A stretch of DNA of 64,000 bases from Megaleporinus macrocephalus (Eukaryota > Chordata > Actinopteri > Characiformes > Anostomidae), in NCBI GenBank assembly GCA_021613375.1, contig CM038716.1, forward strand, positions 17,615,524 to 17,679,523, in the 5' to 3' direction. The translations under genes were made by a program, and so were the position numbers. Shown here in pieces: positions 1 to 15,060 of the stretch. How positions within the stretch are numbered: position 1 is the first letter of the stretch; every line of letters begins with the position of its first letter. The notes below the pieces were generated by a model. The model was not told the origin of the DNA. It worked only from the letters and a program-made list of their open reading frames with translations, and made no database searches.

Positions 1-3000
1 TAACCATTATACCACCGTACTAACCACTACACCATCATGCTAACCATTACACCACCATGCTAACCATTACACCACCATGCTAAACATTACACCACCATGC
101 TAAACATTACAACATTGTGCTACCCACTACACAACCATACTAACCACTACACGACCATGCTAACAATTACACCATTGTGCTAACCACTACACCACCATAC
201 TAACCATTACACCACCATGCTAACCATTACACCACCATACTAACCATTACACCACCATGCTAACCACTACACCACCATACTAACCATTACACCACCATGC
301 TAACCAATACACCACCATACTAACCATTACACCACCATGCTAACCACTACACCACCATACTAACCATTACACCACCATGCTAACCATTACACCACCATAC
401 TAACCATTACACCACCATGCTAACCACTACACCACCATGCTAACCACTACACCACCATGCTAACCACTACACCACCATGCTAACCATTACAACACCATGC
501 TAACCACTACACCACCATACTAACCACTACACCACCATGCTAACCACTACACCACCATGCTAACCACTACACCACCATGCTAACGATTACACCACCATGC
601 TAACGATTACACCACCATGCTAACCACTACACCACCATGCTAACCACTACACCACCATGCTAACCATTACACCACCATGCTAACCACTACACCACCATGC
701 TAACCACTACACCACCATGCTAACCATTATACCACCATGCTAACCACTACACCACCATACTAACCACTACACCACCATGCTAACCACTACACCACCATGC
801 TAACCACTACACCACCATATTAACCATTATACCACCATGCTAACCACTACACCACCATGCTAACCACTACACCACCATGCTAACCACTACACCACCATGC
901 TAACCACTACACCACCATGCTAACCATTACACCACCATGCTAACCATTACACCACCATGCTAACCACTACACCACCATGCTAACCATTACACCACCATGC
1001 TAACCACTACACGACCATGCTAACCACTACACCACCATACTAACCATTATACCACCATGCTAACCACTACACCACCATACTAACCACTACACCACAATGC
1101 TAACCACTACACCACCACGCTAACCACTACACCACCGTACTAACCACTACACCACCGTACTAACCATTACACCACCGTACTAACCATTATACTACCATAC
1201 TAACAACTACACCACCATGCTAACCACTACACCACCATGCTAACCACTGCACTACCATACTAACCACTACACCACCATGCTAACCATTACACCACCATGC
1301 TAACCATTACACCACCATGCTAACCATTACACCACCGTACTAACCATTACACCACCGTACTAACCATTACACCACCATGCTAACCATTACACTATTGTGC
1401 TAACCATTACACCACCGTACTAACCATTAAACCATTGTGCTAACCATTACACCACCATACTAAGCACTACACCTCCTTACTAACCACTACACCACCATAC
1501 TAACCATTACACCACCATACTAACCATTACACCACCATACTAAACACTACACCTCCTTACTAACCACTACACCACAATACTAACCATTACACCACCATGC
1601 TAACCATTACACCACCGTACTAACCATTACACCACCATGCTAACCATTACACTATTGTGCTAACCATTACACCACCGTACTAACCATTACACCATTGTGC
1701 TAACCATTACACCACCATACTAAGAACTACACCTCCTTACTAACCACTACACCACCATACTAACCATTACACAACCATACTAAACATTACACCACCGTAC
1801 TAACCACTACACCTCCTTACTAACCACTACACCACCATACTAACCATTACACCACCATGCTAACCATTACACCACCATACTAACCTTTACACCACCATAC
1901 TAACCATTATACCACCATGCTAACCATTACATCACCATACTAACCATTACACCACCATACTAACCATTATACCACCATACTAACCACTACACCACCGTAC
2001 TAACCACTACACCACCGTACTAACCAGTATACTACCATACTAACCACTACACCACCATGCTAACCATTACACTACCATACTAACCACTACACCACCACAC
2101 TAACCACTACACCACCATGCTAACCATTACACCACCATGCTAACCATTACACCACCATGCTAACCATTACACAACCGTACTAACCATTAAGCCACCGTAC
2201 TAACCATTACACCACCATGCTAACCATTACACCACCATGCTAACCATTACACTATTGTGCTAACCATTACACCACCGTACTAACCATTTCACCACCATAC
2301 TAACCATTACACCATTGTGCTAACCATTACACCACCATACTAACCACTACACCTCCTTACTAACCACTACACCACCATACTAACCATTACACCACCATGC
2401 TAACCATTACACCACCATACTAACCATTACACCACCATACTAACCACTATACCACCATGCTAACCATTACACCACCATACTAACCATTACACTACCATAC
2501 TAACCACTACACCACCGTACTAACCACTACACCACCGTACTAACAACTACACCACCGTACTAACCATTATACTACCATACTAACCACTACACCTCCTTAC
2601 TAACCACTACACCACCATACTAACCATTACACCACCATGCTAACCACTACACCTCCTTACTAACCAATACACCACCATACTAACCATTACACCACCATGC
2701 TAACCATTACACCACCATACTAACCATTACACCAACATACTAACCATTACACCACCATACTGACCACTATACCACCATGCTAACCATTACACCACCATAC
2801 TAACCATTACATCACCATACTAACCACTACATCACCATACTAACCATTATAACACCATACTAACCACTACACCACCGTACTAACCACTACACCACCGTAC
2901 TAACCACTACACCACCGCACTAACCATTGTATTACCATACTAACCACTACACCACCATGCTAACCATTACACTACCATACTAACCACTACACCACCATAC

Positions 3001-4820
3001 TAACCACTACACCACCATGCTAACCATTACACAACCATGCTAACCATTACACTATTGTGCTAACCATTACACCACCGTACTAACCATTACACCACCGTAC
3101 TAACCATTACACCACCATGCTAACCATTACACCACCATGCTAACCATTACACTATTGTGCTAACCATTACACCACCGTACTAACCATTACACCACCGTAC
3201 TAACCATTACACCACCATGCTAACCATTACACCACCATGCTAACCATTACACTATTGTGCTAACCATTACACCACCATACTAACCATTACACCACCGTAC
3301 TAACCATTACACCATTGTGCTAACCATTACACCACCATACTAACCACTACACCTCCTTACTAACCACTACACCACCATACTAACCATTACACCACCATGC
3401 TAACCATTACACCACCATACTAACCATTACACCACCATACTAACCATTATACCACCATGCTAACCATTACACCACCATACTAACCATTGCACTACCATAC
3501 TAACCACTACACCACCGTACTAACCACTACACCACCGTACTAACCACTACACCACCGTACTAACCATTATACCACCATACTAACCACCACACCACCACAC
3601 TAACCATTACACCACCATACTAACCATTATACCACCACGCTAACCATTACACCACCATACTAACCACTACACCACCATACTAAACACTACACCACCGTAC
3701 TAACCACTACACCACCATACTAACCATTACACCACCACACTAACCACTACACCACCACACTAACCATTATACCACCATACTAACCAATACACCACCATAC
3801 TAACCACTACACCACCATACTAACCATTAGACCACCACACTAACCATTACACCACCATACTAACCACTACACCACCACACTAACCATTACACCACCATAC
3901 TAACCATTATACCACCACGCTAACCATTACACCACCACACTAACCATTACACCACCATACTAACCATTATACCACCATACTAACCACTATATCACCATAC
4001 TAACCATTACACCACCATACTAACCATTATACCACTATGCTAACCATTACACCACCGTACTAACCACTACACCACCATACTAACCACTACACCACCATAC
4101 TAGCCATTACACCACCTTACTAACCACTACATCACCCTACTAACCATTACACCACCATACTAACCATTACACCACCATACTAAACATTACACCACCATAC
4201 TAACCACTACACCACCATACTAACCACTACACCACCATACTAAACATTACACCACCTTACTAACCACTACACCACCCTACTAACCATTACACCACCATAC
4301 TAACCACTACACCACCATACTAACCACTACACCACCATACTAACCATTATACCACCGTACTAACCACTACACCACCGTACTAACCACTACACCACCGTAC
4401 TAACCATTATACTACCATACTAACCACTACACCACCATGCTAACCATTACACTACCATACTAACCACTACACCACCGTACTAACCATTACACCACCATGC
4501 TAACCATTACACCACCATGCTAACCATTACACCACCATGCTAACCACTACACCACCATACTAACCATTACACCACCATGCTAACCATTACACCACCATGC
4601 TAACCATTACACCACCATGCTAACCACTTCACCACCATACTAACCATTACACCACCATGCTAACCATTACACCACCATACTAACCATTACACCACCATGC
4701 TAACCACTACACCACCATGCTAACCACTACACCACCATGCTAACCACTACACCACCATGCTAACCACTACACCACCATACTAACCACTACACCACCATGC
4801 TAACCACTACACCACCATAC

Positions 4821-5220
4821 TAACCACTACACCGCCATGCTAACGATTACACCACCATGCTAACGATTACAGCACCATGCTAACCACTACACCACCATGC
4901 TAACCACTACACCACCATGCTAACCATTACACCACCATGCTAACCACTACACCACCATGCTAACCACTACACCACCATGCTAACCATTATACCACCATGC
5001 TAACCACTTCACCACCATACTAACCATTACACCACCATACTAACCATTACACCACCATGCTAACCATTACACCACCATACTAACCATTACACCACCATGC
5101 TAACCACTACACCACCATGCTAACCACTACACCACCATGCTAACCACTACACCACCATGCTAACCACTACACCGCCATGCTAACGATTACACCACCATGC
5201 TAACGATTACAGCACCATGC
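4821..5220. repeat. 17-unit (340-bp) tandem duplication within the satellite
   Basis: A distinctive run of three units (ACCGCCATGC, then TAACGATTAC with ACCACCATGC, then TAACGATTAC with AGCACCATGC) occurs at 4821-4880 and again at 5161-5220. This is an offset of exactly 340 bp. A related TAACGATTAC pair occurs earlier at 581-620. It indicates unit-level duplication. Confidence 0.8.
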
Positions 5221-6860
5221 TAACCACTACACCACCATGCTAACCACTACACAACCATGCTAACCATTACACCACCATGCTAACCACTACACCACCATGC
5301 TAACCACTACACCACCATGCTAACCATTATACCACCATGCTAACCACTACACCACCATATTAACCATTATACCACCATGCTAACCACTACACCACCATAC
5401 TAACCACTACACCACCATGCTAACCACTATACCACCATGCTAACCACTACACCACCATGCTAACCACTACACCACCATACTAACCATTACACCACCATGC
5501 TAACCATTACACCACCATGCTAACCACTACACCACCATGCTAACCATTACACCACCATGCTAACCACTACACGACCATGCTAACCACTACACCACCGTAC
5601 TAACCATTACACCACCGTACTAACCACTACACCACCATGCTAACCACTACACCACCATGCTAACCATTGCACTACCATACTAACCACTACACCACCATGC
5701 TAACCATTACACCACCATGCTAACCATTACACCACCATGCTAACCATTACACCACCGTACTAACCATTACACCACCGTGCTAACCATTACACCACCATGC
5801 TAACCATTACACTATTGTGCTAACCATTACACCACCGTACTAACCATTACACCATTGTGCTAACCATTACACCACCATAGTAACCACTACACCTCCTTAC
5901 TAACCACTACACCAGCATACTAACCATTACACCACCCTACTAACCATTACACCACCATACTAACCACTACACCTCCTTACTAACCACTACACCACAATAC
6001 TAACCATTATACCACCATGCTAACCATTACACCACCATACTAACCATTACACCACCATACTAACCATTATACCACCATGCTAACCATTACACCACCATAC
6101 TAACCATTACACCACCATACTAACCATTATACCACCATACTAACCACTACACCACCGTACTAACCACTACACCACCGTACTAACCAGTATACTTACATAC
6201 TAACCACTACACAACCATGCTAACCATTACACTACCATACTAACCACTACACCACCATGCTAACCATTACACCACCATGCTAACCATTACACCACCATGC
6301 TAACCATTACACTATTGTGCTAACCATTACACCACCGTACTAACCATTACACCACCGTACTAACCATTACACCACCATGCTAACCATTACACCACCATGC
6401 TAACCATTACACTATTGTGCTAACCATTACACCACCGTACTAACCATTACACCATTGTGCTAACCATTACACCACCATACTAACCACTACACCTCCTTAC
6501 TAACCACTACACCACCATACTAACCATTACACCACCATGCTAACCATTACACCACCATACTAACCATTACACCACCATACTAACCATTATACCACCAAGC
6601 TAACCATTACACCACCATACTAACCATTGCACTACCATACTAACCACTACACCACCGTACTAACCACTACACCACCGTACTAACCATTACACCACCGTAC
6701 TAACCATTATACTACCATACTAACCACTACACCTCCTTACTAACCACTACACCACCATACTAACCATTACACCACCATGCTAACCATTACAACACCATGC
6801 TAACCATTACAACACCATGCTAACCACTACACCACCATGCTAACCATTATACCACCATGC

Positions 6861-9800
6861 TAACCACTACACCACAATACTAACCACTACACCACCATGC
6901 TAACCACTACACAACCATATTAACCATTATACCACCATGCTAACCACTACACCACCATGCTAACCACTACACCACCATGCTAACCACTACACCACCATGC
7001 TAACCATTACACCACCATACTAACCATTACACCACCATGCTAACCATTACACCACCGTACTAACGATTACACCACCGTACTAACCACTACACCACCATGC
7101 TAACCACTACACCACCATGCTAACCATTGCACTACCATACTAACCACTACACCACCATGCTAACCATTACACCACCATGCTAACCATTACACCACCATGC
7201 TAACCATTACACCACCGTACTAACCATTACACCACCGTGCTAACCATTACACCACCATGCTAACCACTACACTATTGTGCTAACCATTACACCACCGTAC
7301 TAACCATTACACCATTGTGCTAACCATTACACCACCATACTAACCACTACACCTCCTTACTAACCTCTACACCAGCATACTAAACATTACACCACCCTAC
7401 TAACCATTACACCACCATACTAACCACTACACCTCCTTACTAACCACTACACCACAATACTAACCATTACACCACCATGCTAACCATTACACCACCATAC
7501 TAACCATTACACCACCATACTAACCATTATACCACCATGCTAACCATTACACCACCATACTAACCATTACACCACCATACTAACCATTATACCACCACAC
7601 TAACCACTACACCACCGTACTAACCACTACACCACCGTACTAACCAGTATACTACCATACTAACCACTACACCACCATGCTAACCATTACACCACCAAAC
7701 TAACCATTACACCACCGTACTAACCATTACACCATTGTGCTAACCATTACACCACCATACTAACCACTACACCTCCTTACTAACCACTACACCACCATAC
7801 TAACCATTACACCACCATGCTAACCATTACACCACCGTACTAACCATTACACCACCGTACTAACCATTACACCACCATGCTAACCACTACACCACCATAC
7901 TAACCATTACACCACCATGCTAACCATTACACCACCGTACTAACCATTACACCACCGTACTAACCATTACACCACCATGCTAACCACTACACCACCATGC
8001 TAACCATTACACTATTGTGCTAACCATTACACCACCGTGCTAACCATTACACCACCATGCTAACCATTACACCACCATACTAACCATTACACTATTGTGC
8101 TAATCATTACACCACCGTACTAACCATTACACCACCGTACTAACCATTACACCATTGTGCTAACCATTACACCACCATACTAACCACTACACCTCCTTAC
8201 TAACCACTACACCACCATGCTAACCATTACACCACCATGCTAACCATTACACCACCATACTAACCATTACACCACCATGCTAACCATTATACCACCATGC
8301 TAACCATTACACCACCATACTAACCATTATACCACCATGCTAACCATTACACCACCATACTAACCATTATACTACCATACTAACCACTACACCACCGTAC
8401 TAACCACTACACCACCGTACTAACCATTATACTACCATACTAACCACTACACCACCATACTAACCACTACACCACCATACTAACCACTACACCTCCTTAC
8501 TAAACACTACACCGCCATGCTAACCATTACACCACCATACTAACCATTACACCACCATACTAACCATTACACCACCATACTAACCACTACACCACCATAC
8601 TAACCATTATACCACCGTACTAACCACTACACCACCGTACTAATCACTACACCACCGTACTAACCATTATACTACCATACTAACCACTACACCACCATGC
8701 TAACCATTACACTACCATACTAACAACTACACCAACATACTAACCACTACACCACCATGCTAACCATTACACCACCATGCTAACCATTACACCACCATGC
8801 TAACCATTACACTATTGTGCTAACCATTACACCACCGTACTAACCATTACACCACCGTACTAACCATTATACCACCATGCTAACTATTACACCACCATGC
8901 TAACCATTACACTATTGTGCTAACCATTACACCACCGTACTAACCATTACACCATTGTGCTAACCATTACACCACCATACTAACCACTACACCTCCTTAC
9001 TAACCACTACACCACCATACTAACCATTACACCACCATACTAACCACTACACCACAATACTAACCACTACACCACCATGCTAACCACTACACAACCATAT
9101 TAACCATTATACCACCATGCTAACCACTACACCACCATGCTAACCACTACACCACCATGCTAACCACTACACCACCATGCTAACCATTACACCACCATAC
9201 TAACCATTACACCACCATGCTAACCATTACACCACCGTACTAACCATTACACCACCGTACTAACCACTACACCACCATGCTAACCACTACACCACCATGC
9301 TAACCATTGCACTACCATACTAACCACTACACCACCATGCTAACCATTACACCACCATGCTAACCATTACACCACCATGCTAACCATTACACCACCGTAC
9401 TAACCATTACACCACCGTGCTAACCATTACACCACCATGCTAACCACTACACTATTGTGCTAACCATTACACCACCGTACTAACCATTACACCATTGTGC
9501 TAACCATTACACCACCATACTAACCACTACACCTCCTTACTAACCTCTACACCAGCATACTAAACATTACACCACCCTACTAACCATTACACCACCATAC
9601 TAACCACTACACCTCCTTACTAACCACTACACCACAATACTAACCATTACACCACCATGCTAACCATTACACCACCATACTAACCATTACACCACCATAC
9701 TAACCATTATACCACCATGCTAACCATTACACCACCATACTAACCATTACACCACCATACTAACCATTATACCACCACACTAACCACTACACCACCGTAC

Positions 9801-11220
9801 TAACCACTACACCACCGTACTAACCAGTATACTACCATACTAACCACTACACCACCATGCTAACCATTACACCACCATACTAACCATTACACCACCGTAC
9901 TAACCATTACACCATTGTGCTAACCATTACACCACCATACTAACCACTACACCTCCTTACTAACCACTACACCACCATACTAACCATTACACCACCATGC
10001 TAACCATTACACCACCGTACTAACCATTACACCACCATACTAACCACTACACCTCCTTACTAACCACTACACCACCATACTAACCATTACACCACCATGC
10101 TAACCATTACACCACCGTACTAACCATTACACCACCGTACTAACCATTACACCACCATGCTAACCACTACACCACCATGCTAACCATTACACTATTGTGC
10201 TAACCATTACACCACCGTGCTAACCATTACACCACCATGCTAACCATTACACCACCATGCTAACCATTACACTATTGTGCTAATCATTACACCACCGTAC
10301 TAACCATTACACCACCGTACTAACCATTACACCATTGTGCTAACCATTACACCACCATACTAACCACTACACCTCCTTACTAACCACTACACCACCATGC
10401 TAACCATTACACCACCATGCTAACCATTACACCACCATACTAACCATTACACCACCATGCTAACCATTATACCACCATGCTAACCATTACACCACCATAC
10501 TAACCATTATACCACCATGCTAACCATTACACCACCATACTAACCATTATACTACCATACTAACCACTACACCACCGTACTAACCACTACACCACCGTAC
10601 TAACCATTATACTACCATACTAACCACTACACCACCATACTAACCACTACACCACCATACTAACCACTACACCTCCTTACTAAACACTACACCGCCATGC
10701 TAACCATTACACCACCATACTAACCATTACACCACCATACTAACCATTACACCACCATACTAACCACTACACCACCATACTAACCATTATACCACCGTAC
10801 TAACCACTACACCACCGTACTAATCACTACACCACCGTACTAACCATTATACTACCATACTAACCACTACACCACCATGCTAACCATTACACTACCATAC
10901 TAACCACTACACCAACATACTAACCACTACACCACCATGCTAACCATTACACCACCATGCTAACCATTACACCACCATGCTAACCATTACACTATTGTGC
11001 TAACCATTACACCACCGTACTAACCATTACACCACCGTACTAACCATTATACCACCATGCTAACTATTACACCACCATGCTAACCATTACACTATTGTGC
11101 TAACCATTACACCACCGTACTAACCATTACACCATTGTGCTAACCATTACACCACCATACTAACCACTACACCTCCTTACTAACCACTACACCACCATAC
11201 TAACCATTACACCACCATAC
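6861..11220. repeat. Two tandem copies of a 109-unit (2,180-bp) higher-order repeat
   Basis: Rare unit variants recur at an offset of exactly 2,180 bp: TAACCTCTAC/ACCAGCATAC at 7361 and 9541, TAATCATTAC at 8101 and 10281, TAAACACTAC/ACCGCCATGC at 8501 and 10681, TAATCACTAC at 8641 and 10821, and TAACTATTAC at 8881 and 11061. The correspondence starts at 6861/9041 and stops at 11220, so the copies are 6861-9040 and 9041-11220. Differences are few: single bases at 7061/9241, 7681/9861 and 8721/10901, and a short block of replaced units near 7841-7880/10021-10060 that looks like local conversion. Confidence 0.88.
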
Positions 11221-14200
11221 TAACCATTACACCACCATGCTAACCATTACACCACCATACTAACCATTACACCACCATACTAACCATTACACCACCATAC
11301 TAACCACTACACCACCATACTAACCATTATACCACCATACTAACCACTACACCACCATACTAACCATTACACCACCTTACTAACCACTACATCACCCTAC
11401 TAACCATTACACCACCATACTAACCACTACACCACCATACTAACCACTACACCACCACACTAACCATTACACCACCATACTAACCATTATACCACCATAC
11501 TAACCACCACACCACCACACTAACCATTACACCACCACGCTAACCATTATACCACCACGCTAACCATTACACCACCATACTAACCACTACACCACCGTAC
11601 TAACCACTACACCACCATACTAACCATTACACCACCATACTAACCACTACACCACCATACTAACCATTATACCACCATACTAACCACTACACCACCACAC
11701 TAACCACTACACCACCATACTAACCATTACACCACCACACTAACCATTACACCACCATACTAACCATTACACCACCATACTAACCATTACACCACCATAC
11801 TAACCATTATACCACCACGCTAACCATTACACCACCACACTAACCATTACACCACCATACTAACCATTATACCACCATACTAACCATTACATCACCATAC
11901 TAACCATTACACCACCATACTAACCATTATACCACTATGCTAACCATTACACCACCGTACTAACCACTACACCACCATACTAACCACTACACCACCATAC
12001 TAACCATTACACCACCTTACTAACCACTACACCACCATACTAACCATTACACCACCATACTAACCATTACACCACCATACTAACCACTACACCACCATAC
12101 TAACCACTACACCACCATACTAACCATTACACCACCTTACTAACCACTACACCACCCTACTAACCATTACACCACCATACTAACCACTACACCACCATAC
12201 TAACGACTACACCACCATACTAACCATTATACCACCGTACTAACCACTACACCACCGTACTAACCACTACACCACCGTACTAACCATTATACTACCGTAC
12301 TAACCACTACACCACCATGCTAACCATTACACTACCATACTAACCACTACACCACCATGCTAACCATTACACCACCATGCTAACCATTACACCACCATGC
12401 TAACCATTACACTATTGTGCTAACCATTACACCACCGTACTAACCATTACACCACCGTACTAACCATTATACCACCATGCTAACCATTACACCACCATGC
12501 TAACCATTACACTATTGTGCTAACCATTACAGCACCGTACTAACCATTACACCATTGTGCTAACCATTACACCACCATACTAACCACTACACCTCCTTAC
12601 TAACCACTACACCACCATACTAACCATTACACCACCATACTAACCATTACACCACCATGCTAACCATTACACCACCATACTAACCATTACACCACCATAC
12701 TAACCATTACACCACCATACTAACCATTATACCACCATGCTAACCATTACACCACCATACTAACCATTACACCACCATACTAACCACTACACCACCATAC
12801 TAACCATTATACCACCATACTAACCACTACACCATCATACTAAGCATTACACCACCTTACTAACCACTACATCACCCTACTAACCATTACACCACCATAC
12901 TAACCACTACACCACCATACTAACCACTACACCACCATACTAACCACTACACCACCATACTAACCATTATACCACCATACTAACCACTACACCACCACAC
13001 TAACCATTACACCACCATACTAACCATTATACCACCATACTAACCACCACACCACCACACTAACCATTACACCACCATGCTAACCATTATACCACCACGC
13101 TAACCATTACACCACCATACTAACCACTACACCACCGTACTAACCACTACACCACCATACTAACCATTACACCACCATACTAACCACTACACCACCATAC
13201 TAACCATTATACCACCATACTAACCACTACACCACCACACTAACCACTACACCACCATACTAACCATTACACCACCACACTAACCATTACACCACCATAC
13301 TAACCATTACACCACCATACTAACCATTACACCACCATACTAACCATTATACCACCACGCTAACCATTACACCACCACACTAACCATTACACCACCATAC
13401 TAACCATTATACCACCATACTAACCATTACATCACCATACTAACCATTACACCACCATACTAACCATTATACCACTATGCTAACCATTACACCACCGTAC
13501 TAACCACTACACCACCATACTAACCACTACACCACCATACTAACCATTACACCACCTTACTAACCACTACACCACCATACTAACCATTACACCACCATAC
13601 TAACCATTACACCACCATACTAACCACTACACCACCATACTAACCACTACACCACCATACTAACCATTACACCACCTTACTAACCACTACACCACCCTAC
13701 TAACCATTACACCACCATACTAACCACTACACCACCATACTAACGACTACACCACCATACTAACCATTATACCACCGTACTAACCACTACACCACCGTAC
13801 TAACCACTACACCACCGTACTAACCATTATACTACCGTACTAACCACTACACCACCATGCTAACCATTACACTACCATACTAACCACTACACCACCATGC
13901 TAACCATTACACCACCATGCTAACCATTACACCACCATGCTAACCATTACACCACCATGCTAACCATTACACTATTGTGCTAACCATTACACCACCGTAC
14001 TAACCATTACACCACCGTACTAACCATTATGCCACCATGCTAACCATTACACCACCATGCTAACCATTACACTATTGTGCTAACCATTACAGCACCGTAC
14101 TAACCATTACACCATTGTGCTAACCATTACACCACCATACTAACCACTACACCTCCTTACTAACCACTACACCACCATACTAACCATTACACCACCATAC

Positions 14201-15060
14201 TAACCATTACACCACCATGCTAACCATTACACCACCATACTAACCATTACACCACCATACTAACCATTACACCACCATACTAACCATTATACCACCATGC
14301 TAACCATTACACCACCATACTAACCATTACACCACCATACTAACCACTACACCACCATACTAACCATTATACCACCATACTAACCACTACACCATCATAC
14401 TAAGCATTACACCACCTTACTAACCACTACATCACCCTACTAACCATTACACCACCATACTAACCACTACACCACCATACTAACCACTACACCACCATAC
14501 TAACCACTACACCACCATACTAACCACTACACCACCACACTAACCATTACACCACCATACTAACCATTATACCACCACGCTAACCATTACACCACCACAC
14601 TAACCATTACACCACCATACTAACCATTATACCACCATACTAACCACTACATCACCATACTAACCATTACACCACCATACTAACCATTATACCACTATGC
14701 TAACCATTACACCACCGTACTAACCACTACACCACCATACTAACCAATACACCACCATACTAACCACTACACCACCCTACTAACCATTACACCACCATAC
14801 TAACCATTACACCACCATACTAACCACTACACCACCATACTAACCACTACACCACCATACTAACCATTACACCACCTTACTAACCACTACACCACCCTAC
14901 TAACCATTACACCACCATACTAACCACTACACCACCATACTAACCACTACACCACCACACTAACCATTACACCACCATACTAACCATTATACCACCATGC
15001 TAACCACTACACCACCATACTAACCACTACACCACCATACTAACCACTACACCACCATGC
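11221..15060. repeat. Three successive higher-order copies of about 71-78 units
   Basis: The same unit string restarts at 11221, 12641 and 14201. Each time it is preceded by ACCTCCTTAC, ACCACCATAC and ACCACCATAC units. Markers: TAACCACCAC at 11501 and 13041; ACCACTATGC at 11921, 13461 and 14681; TAACGACTAC at 12201 and 13741; ACCATCATAC at 12821 and 14381. The first copy is about 71 units, the second about 78, and the third is cut or internally shortened and ends at the array boundary. The offset drifts from 1,480 to 1,540 to 1,560 bp, showing insertion of whole units. Confidence 0.8.

Larger units (their letters stand above)
1..15060. repeat. 20-bp satellite array, 753 contiguous units
   Basis: The whole stretch is built from a 20-bp unit, consensus TAACCATTACACCACCATGC. 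The main alternatives are C at position 7, G at position 17 and A at position 19. Recurrent variant classes end in ACTATTGTGC, ACCTCCTTAC or ACCACCACAC. Every unit I read stays in the same 20-bp register from base 1 to 15060, so no net insertion or deletion is visible. The plus strand has at most one or two G per unit, so G/C strand asymmetry is extreme. Each unit carries TAA and 20 is not a multiple of 3, so no frame stays open. The array begins before the window. Its right edge is sharp, against unique sequence starting CGCCAGTGCACATT. By position it should lie in DPH1 intron 3. I do not recognise it as a named satellite. Confidence 0.97.

Noticed and set aside
1..15060. CRISPR-like array of regular repeats
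   Set aside because: Repeats are directly adjacent with no spacers, the unit is 20 bp, and the surroundings are a vertebrate genome. It is a satellite.
1..15060. Repeat-encoded protein from many ATG triplets in the satellite
   Set aside because: Each unit carries TAA and the 20-bp period cycles all frames, so the longest possible peptides are a few residues.
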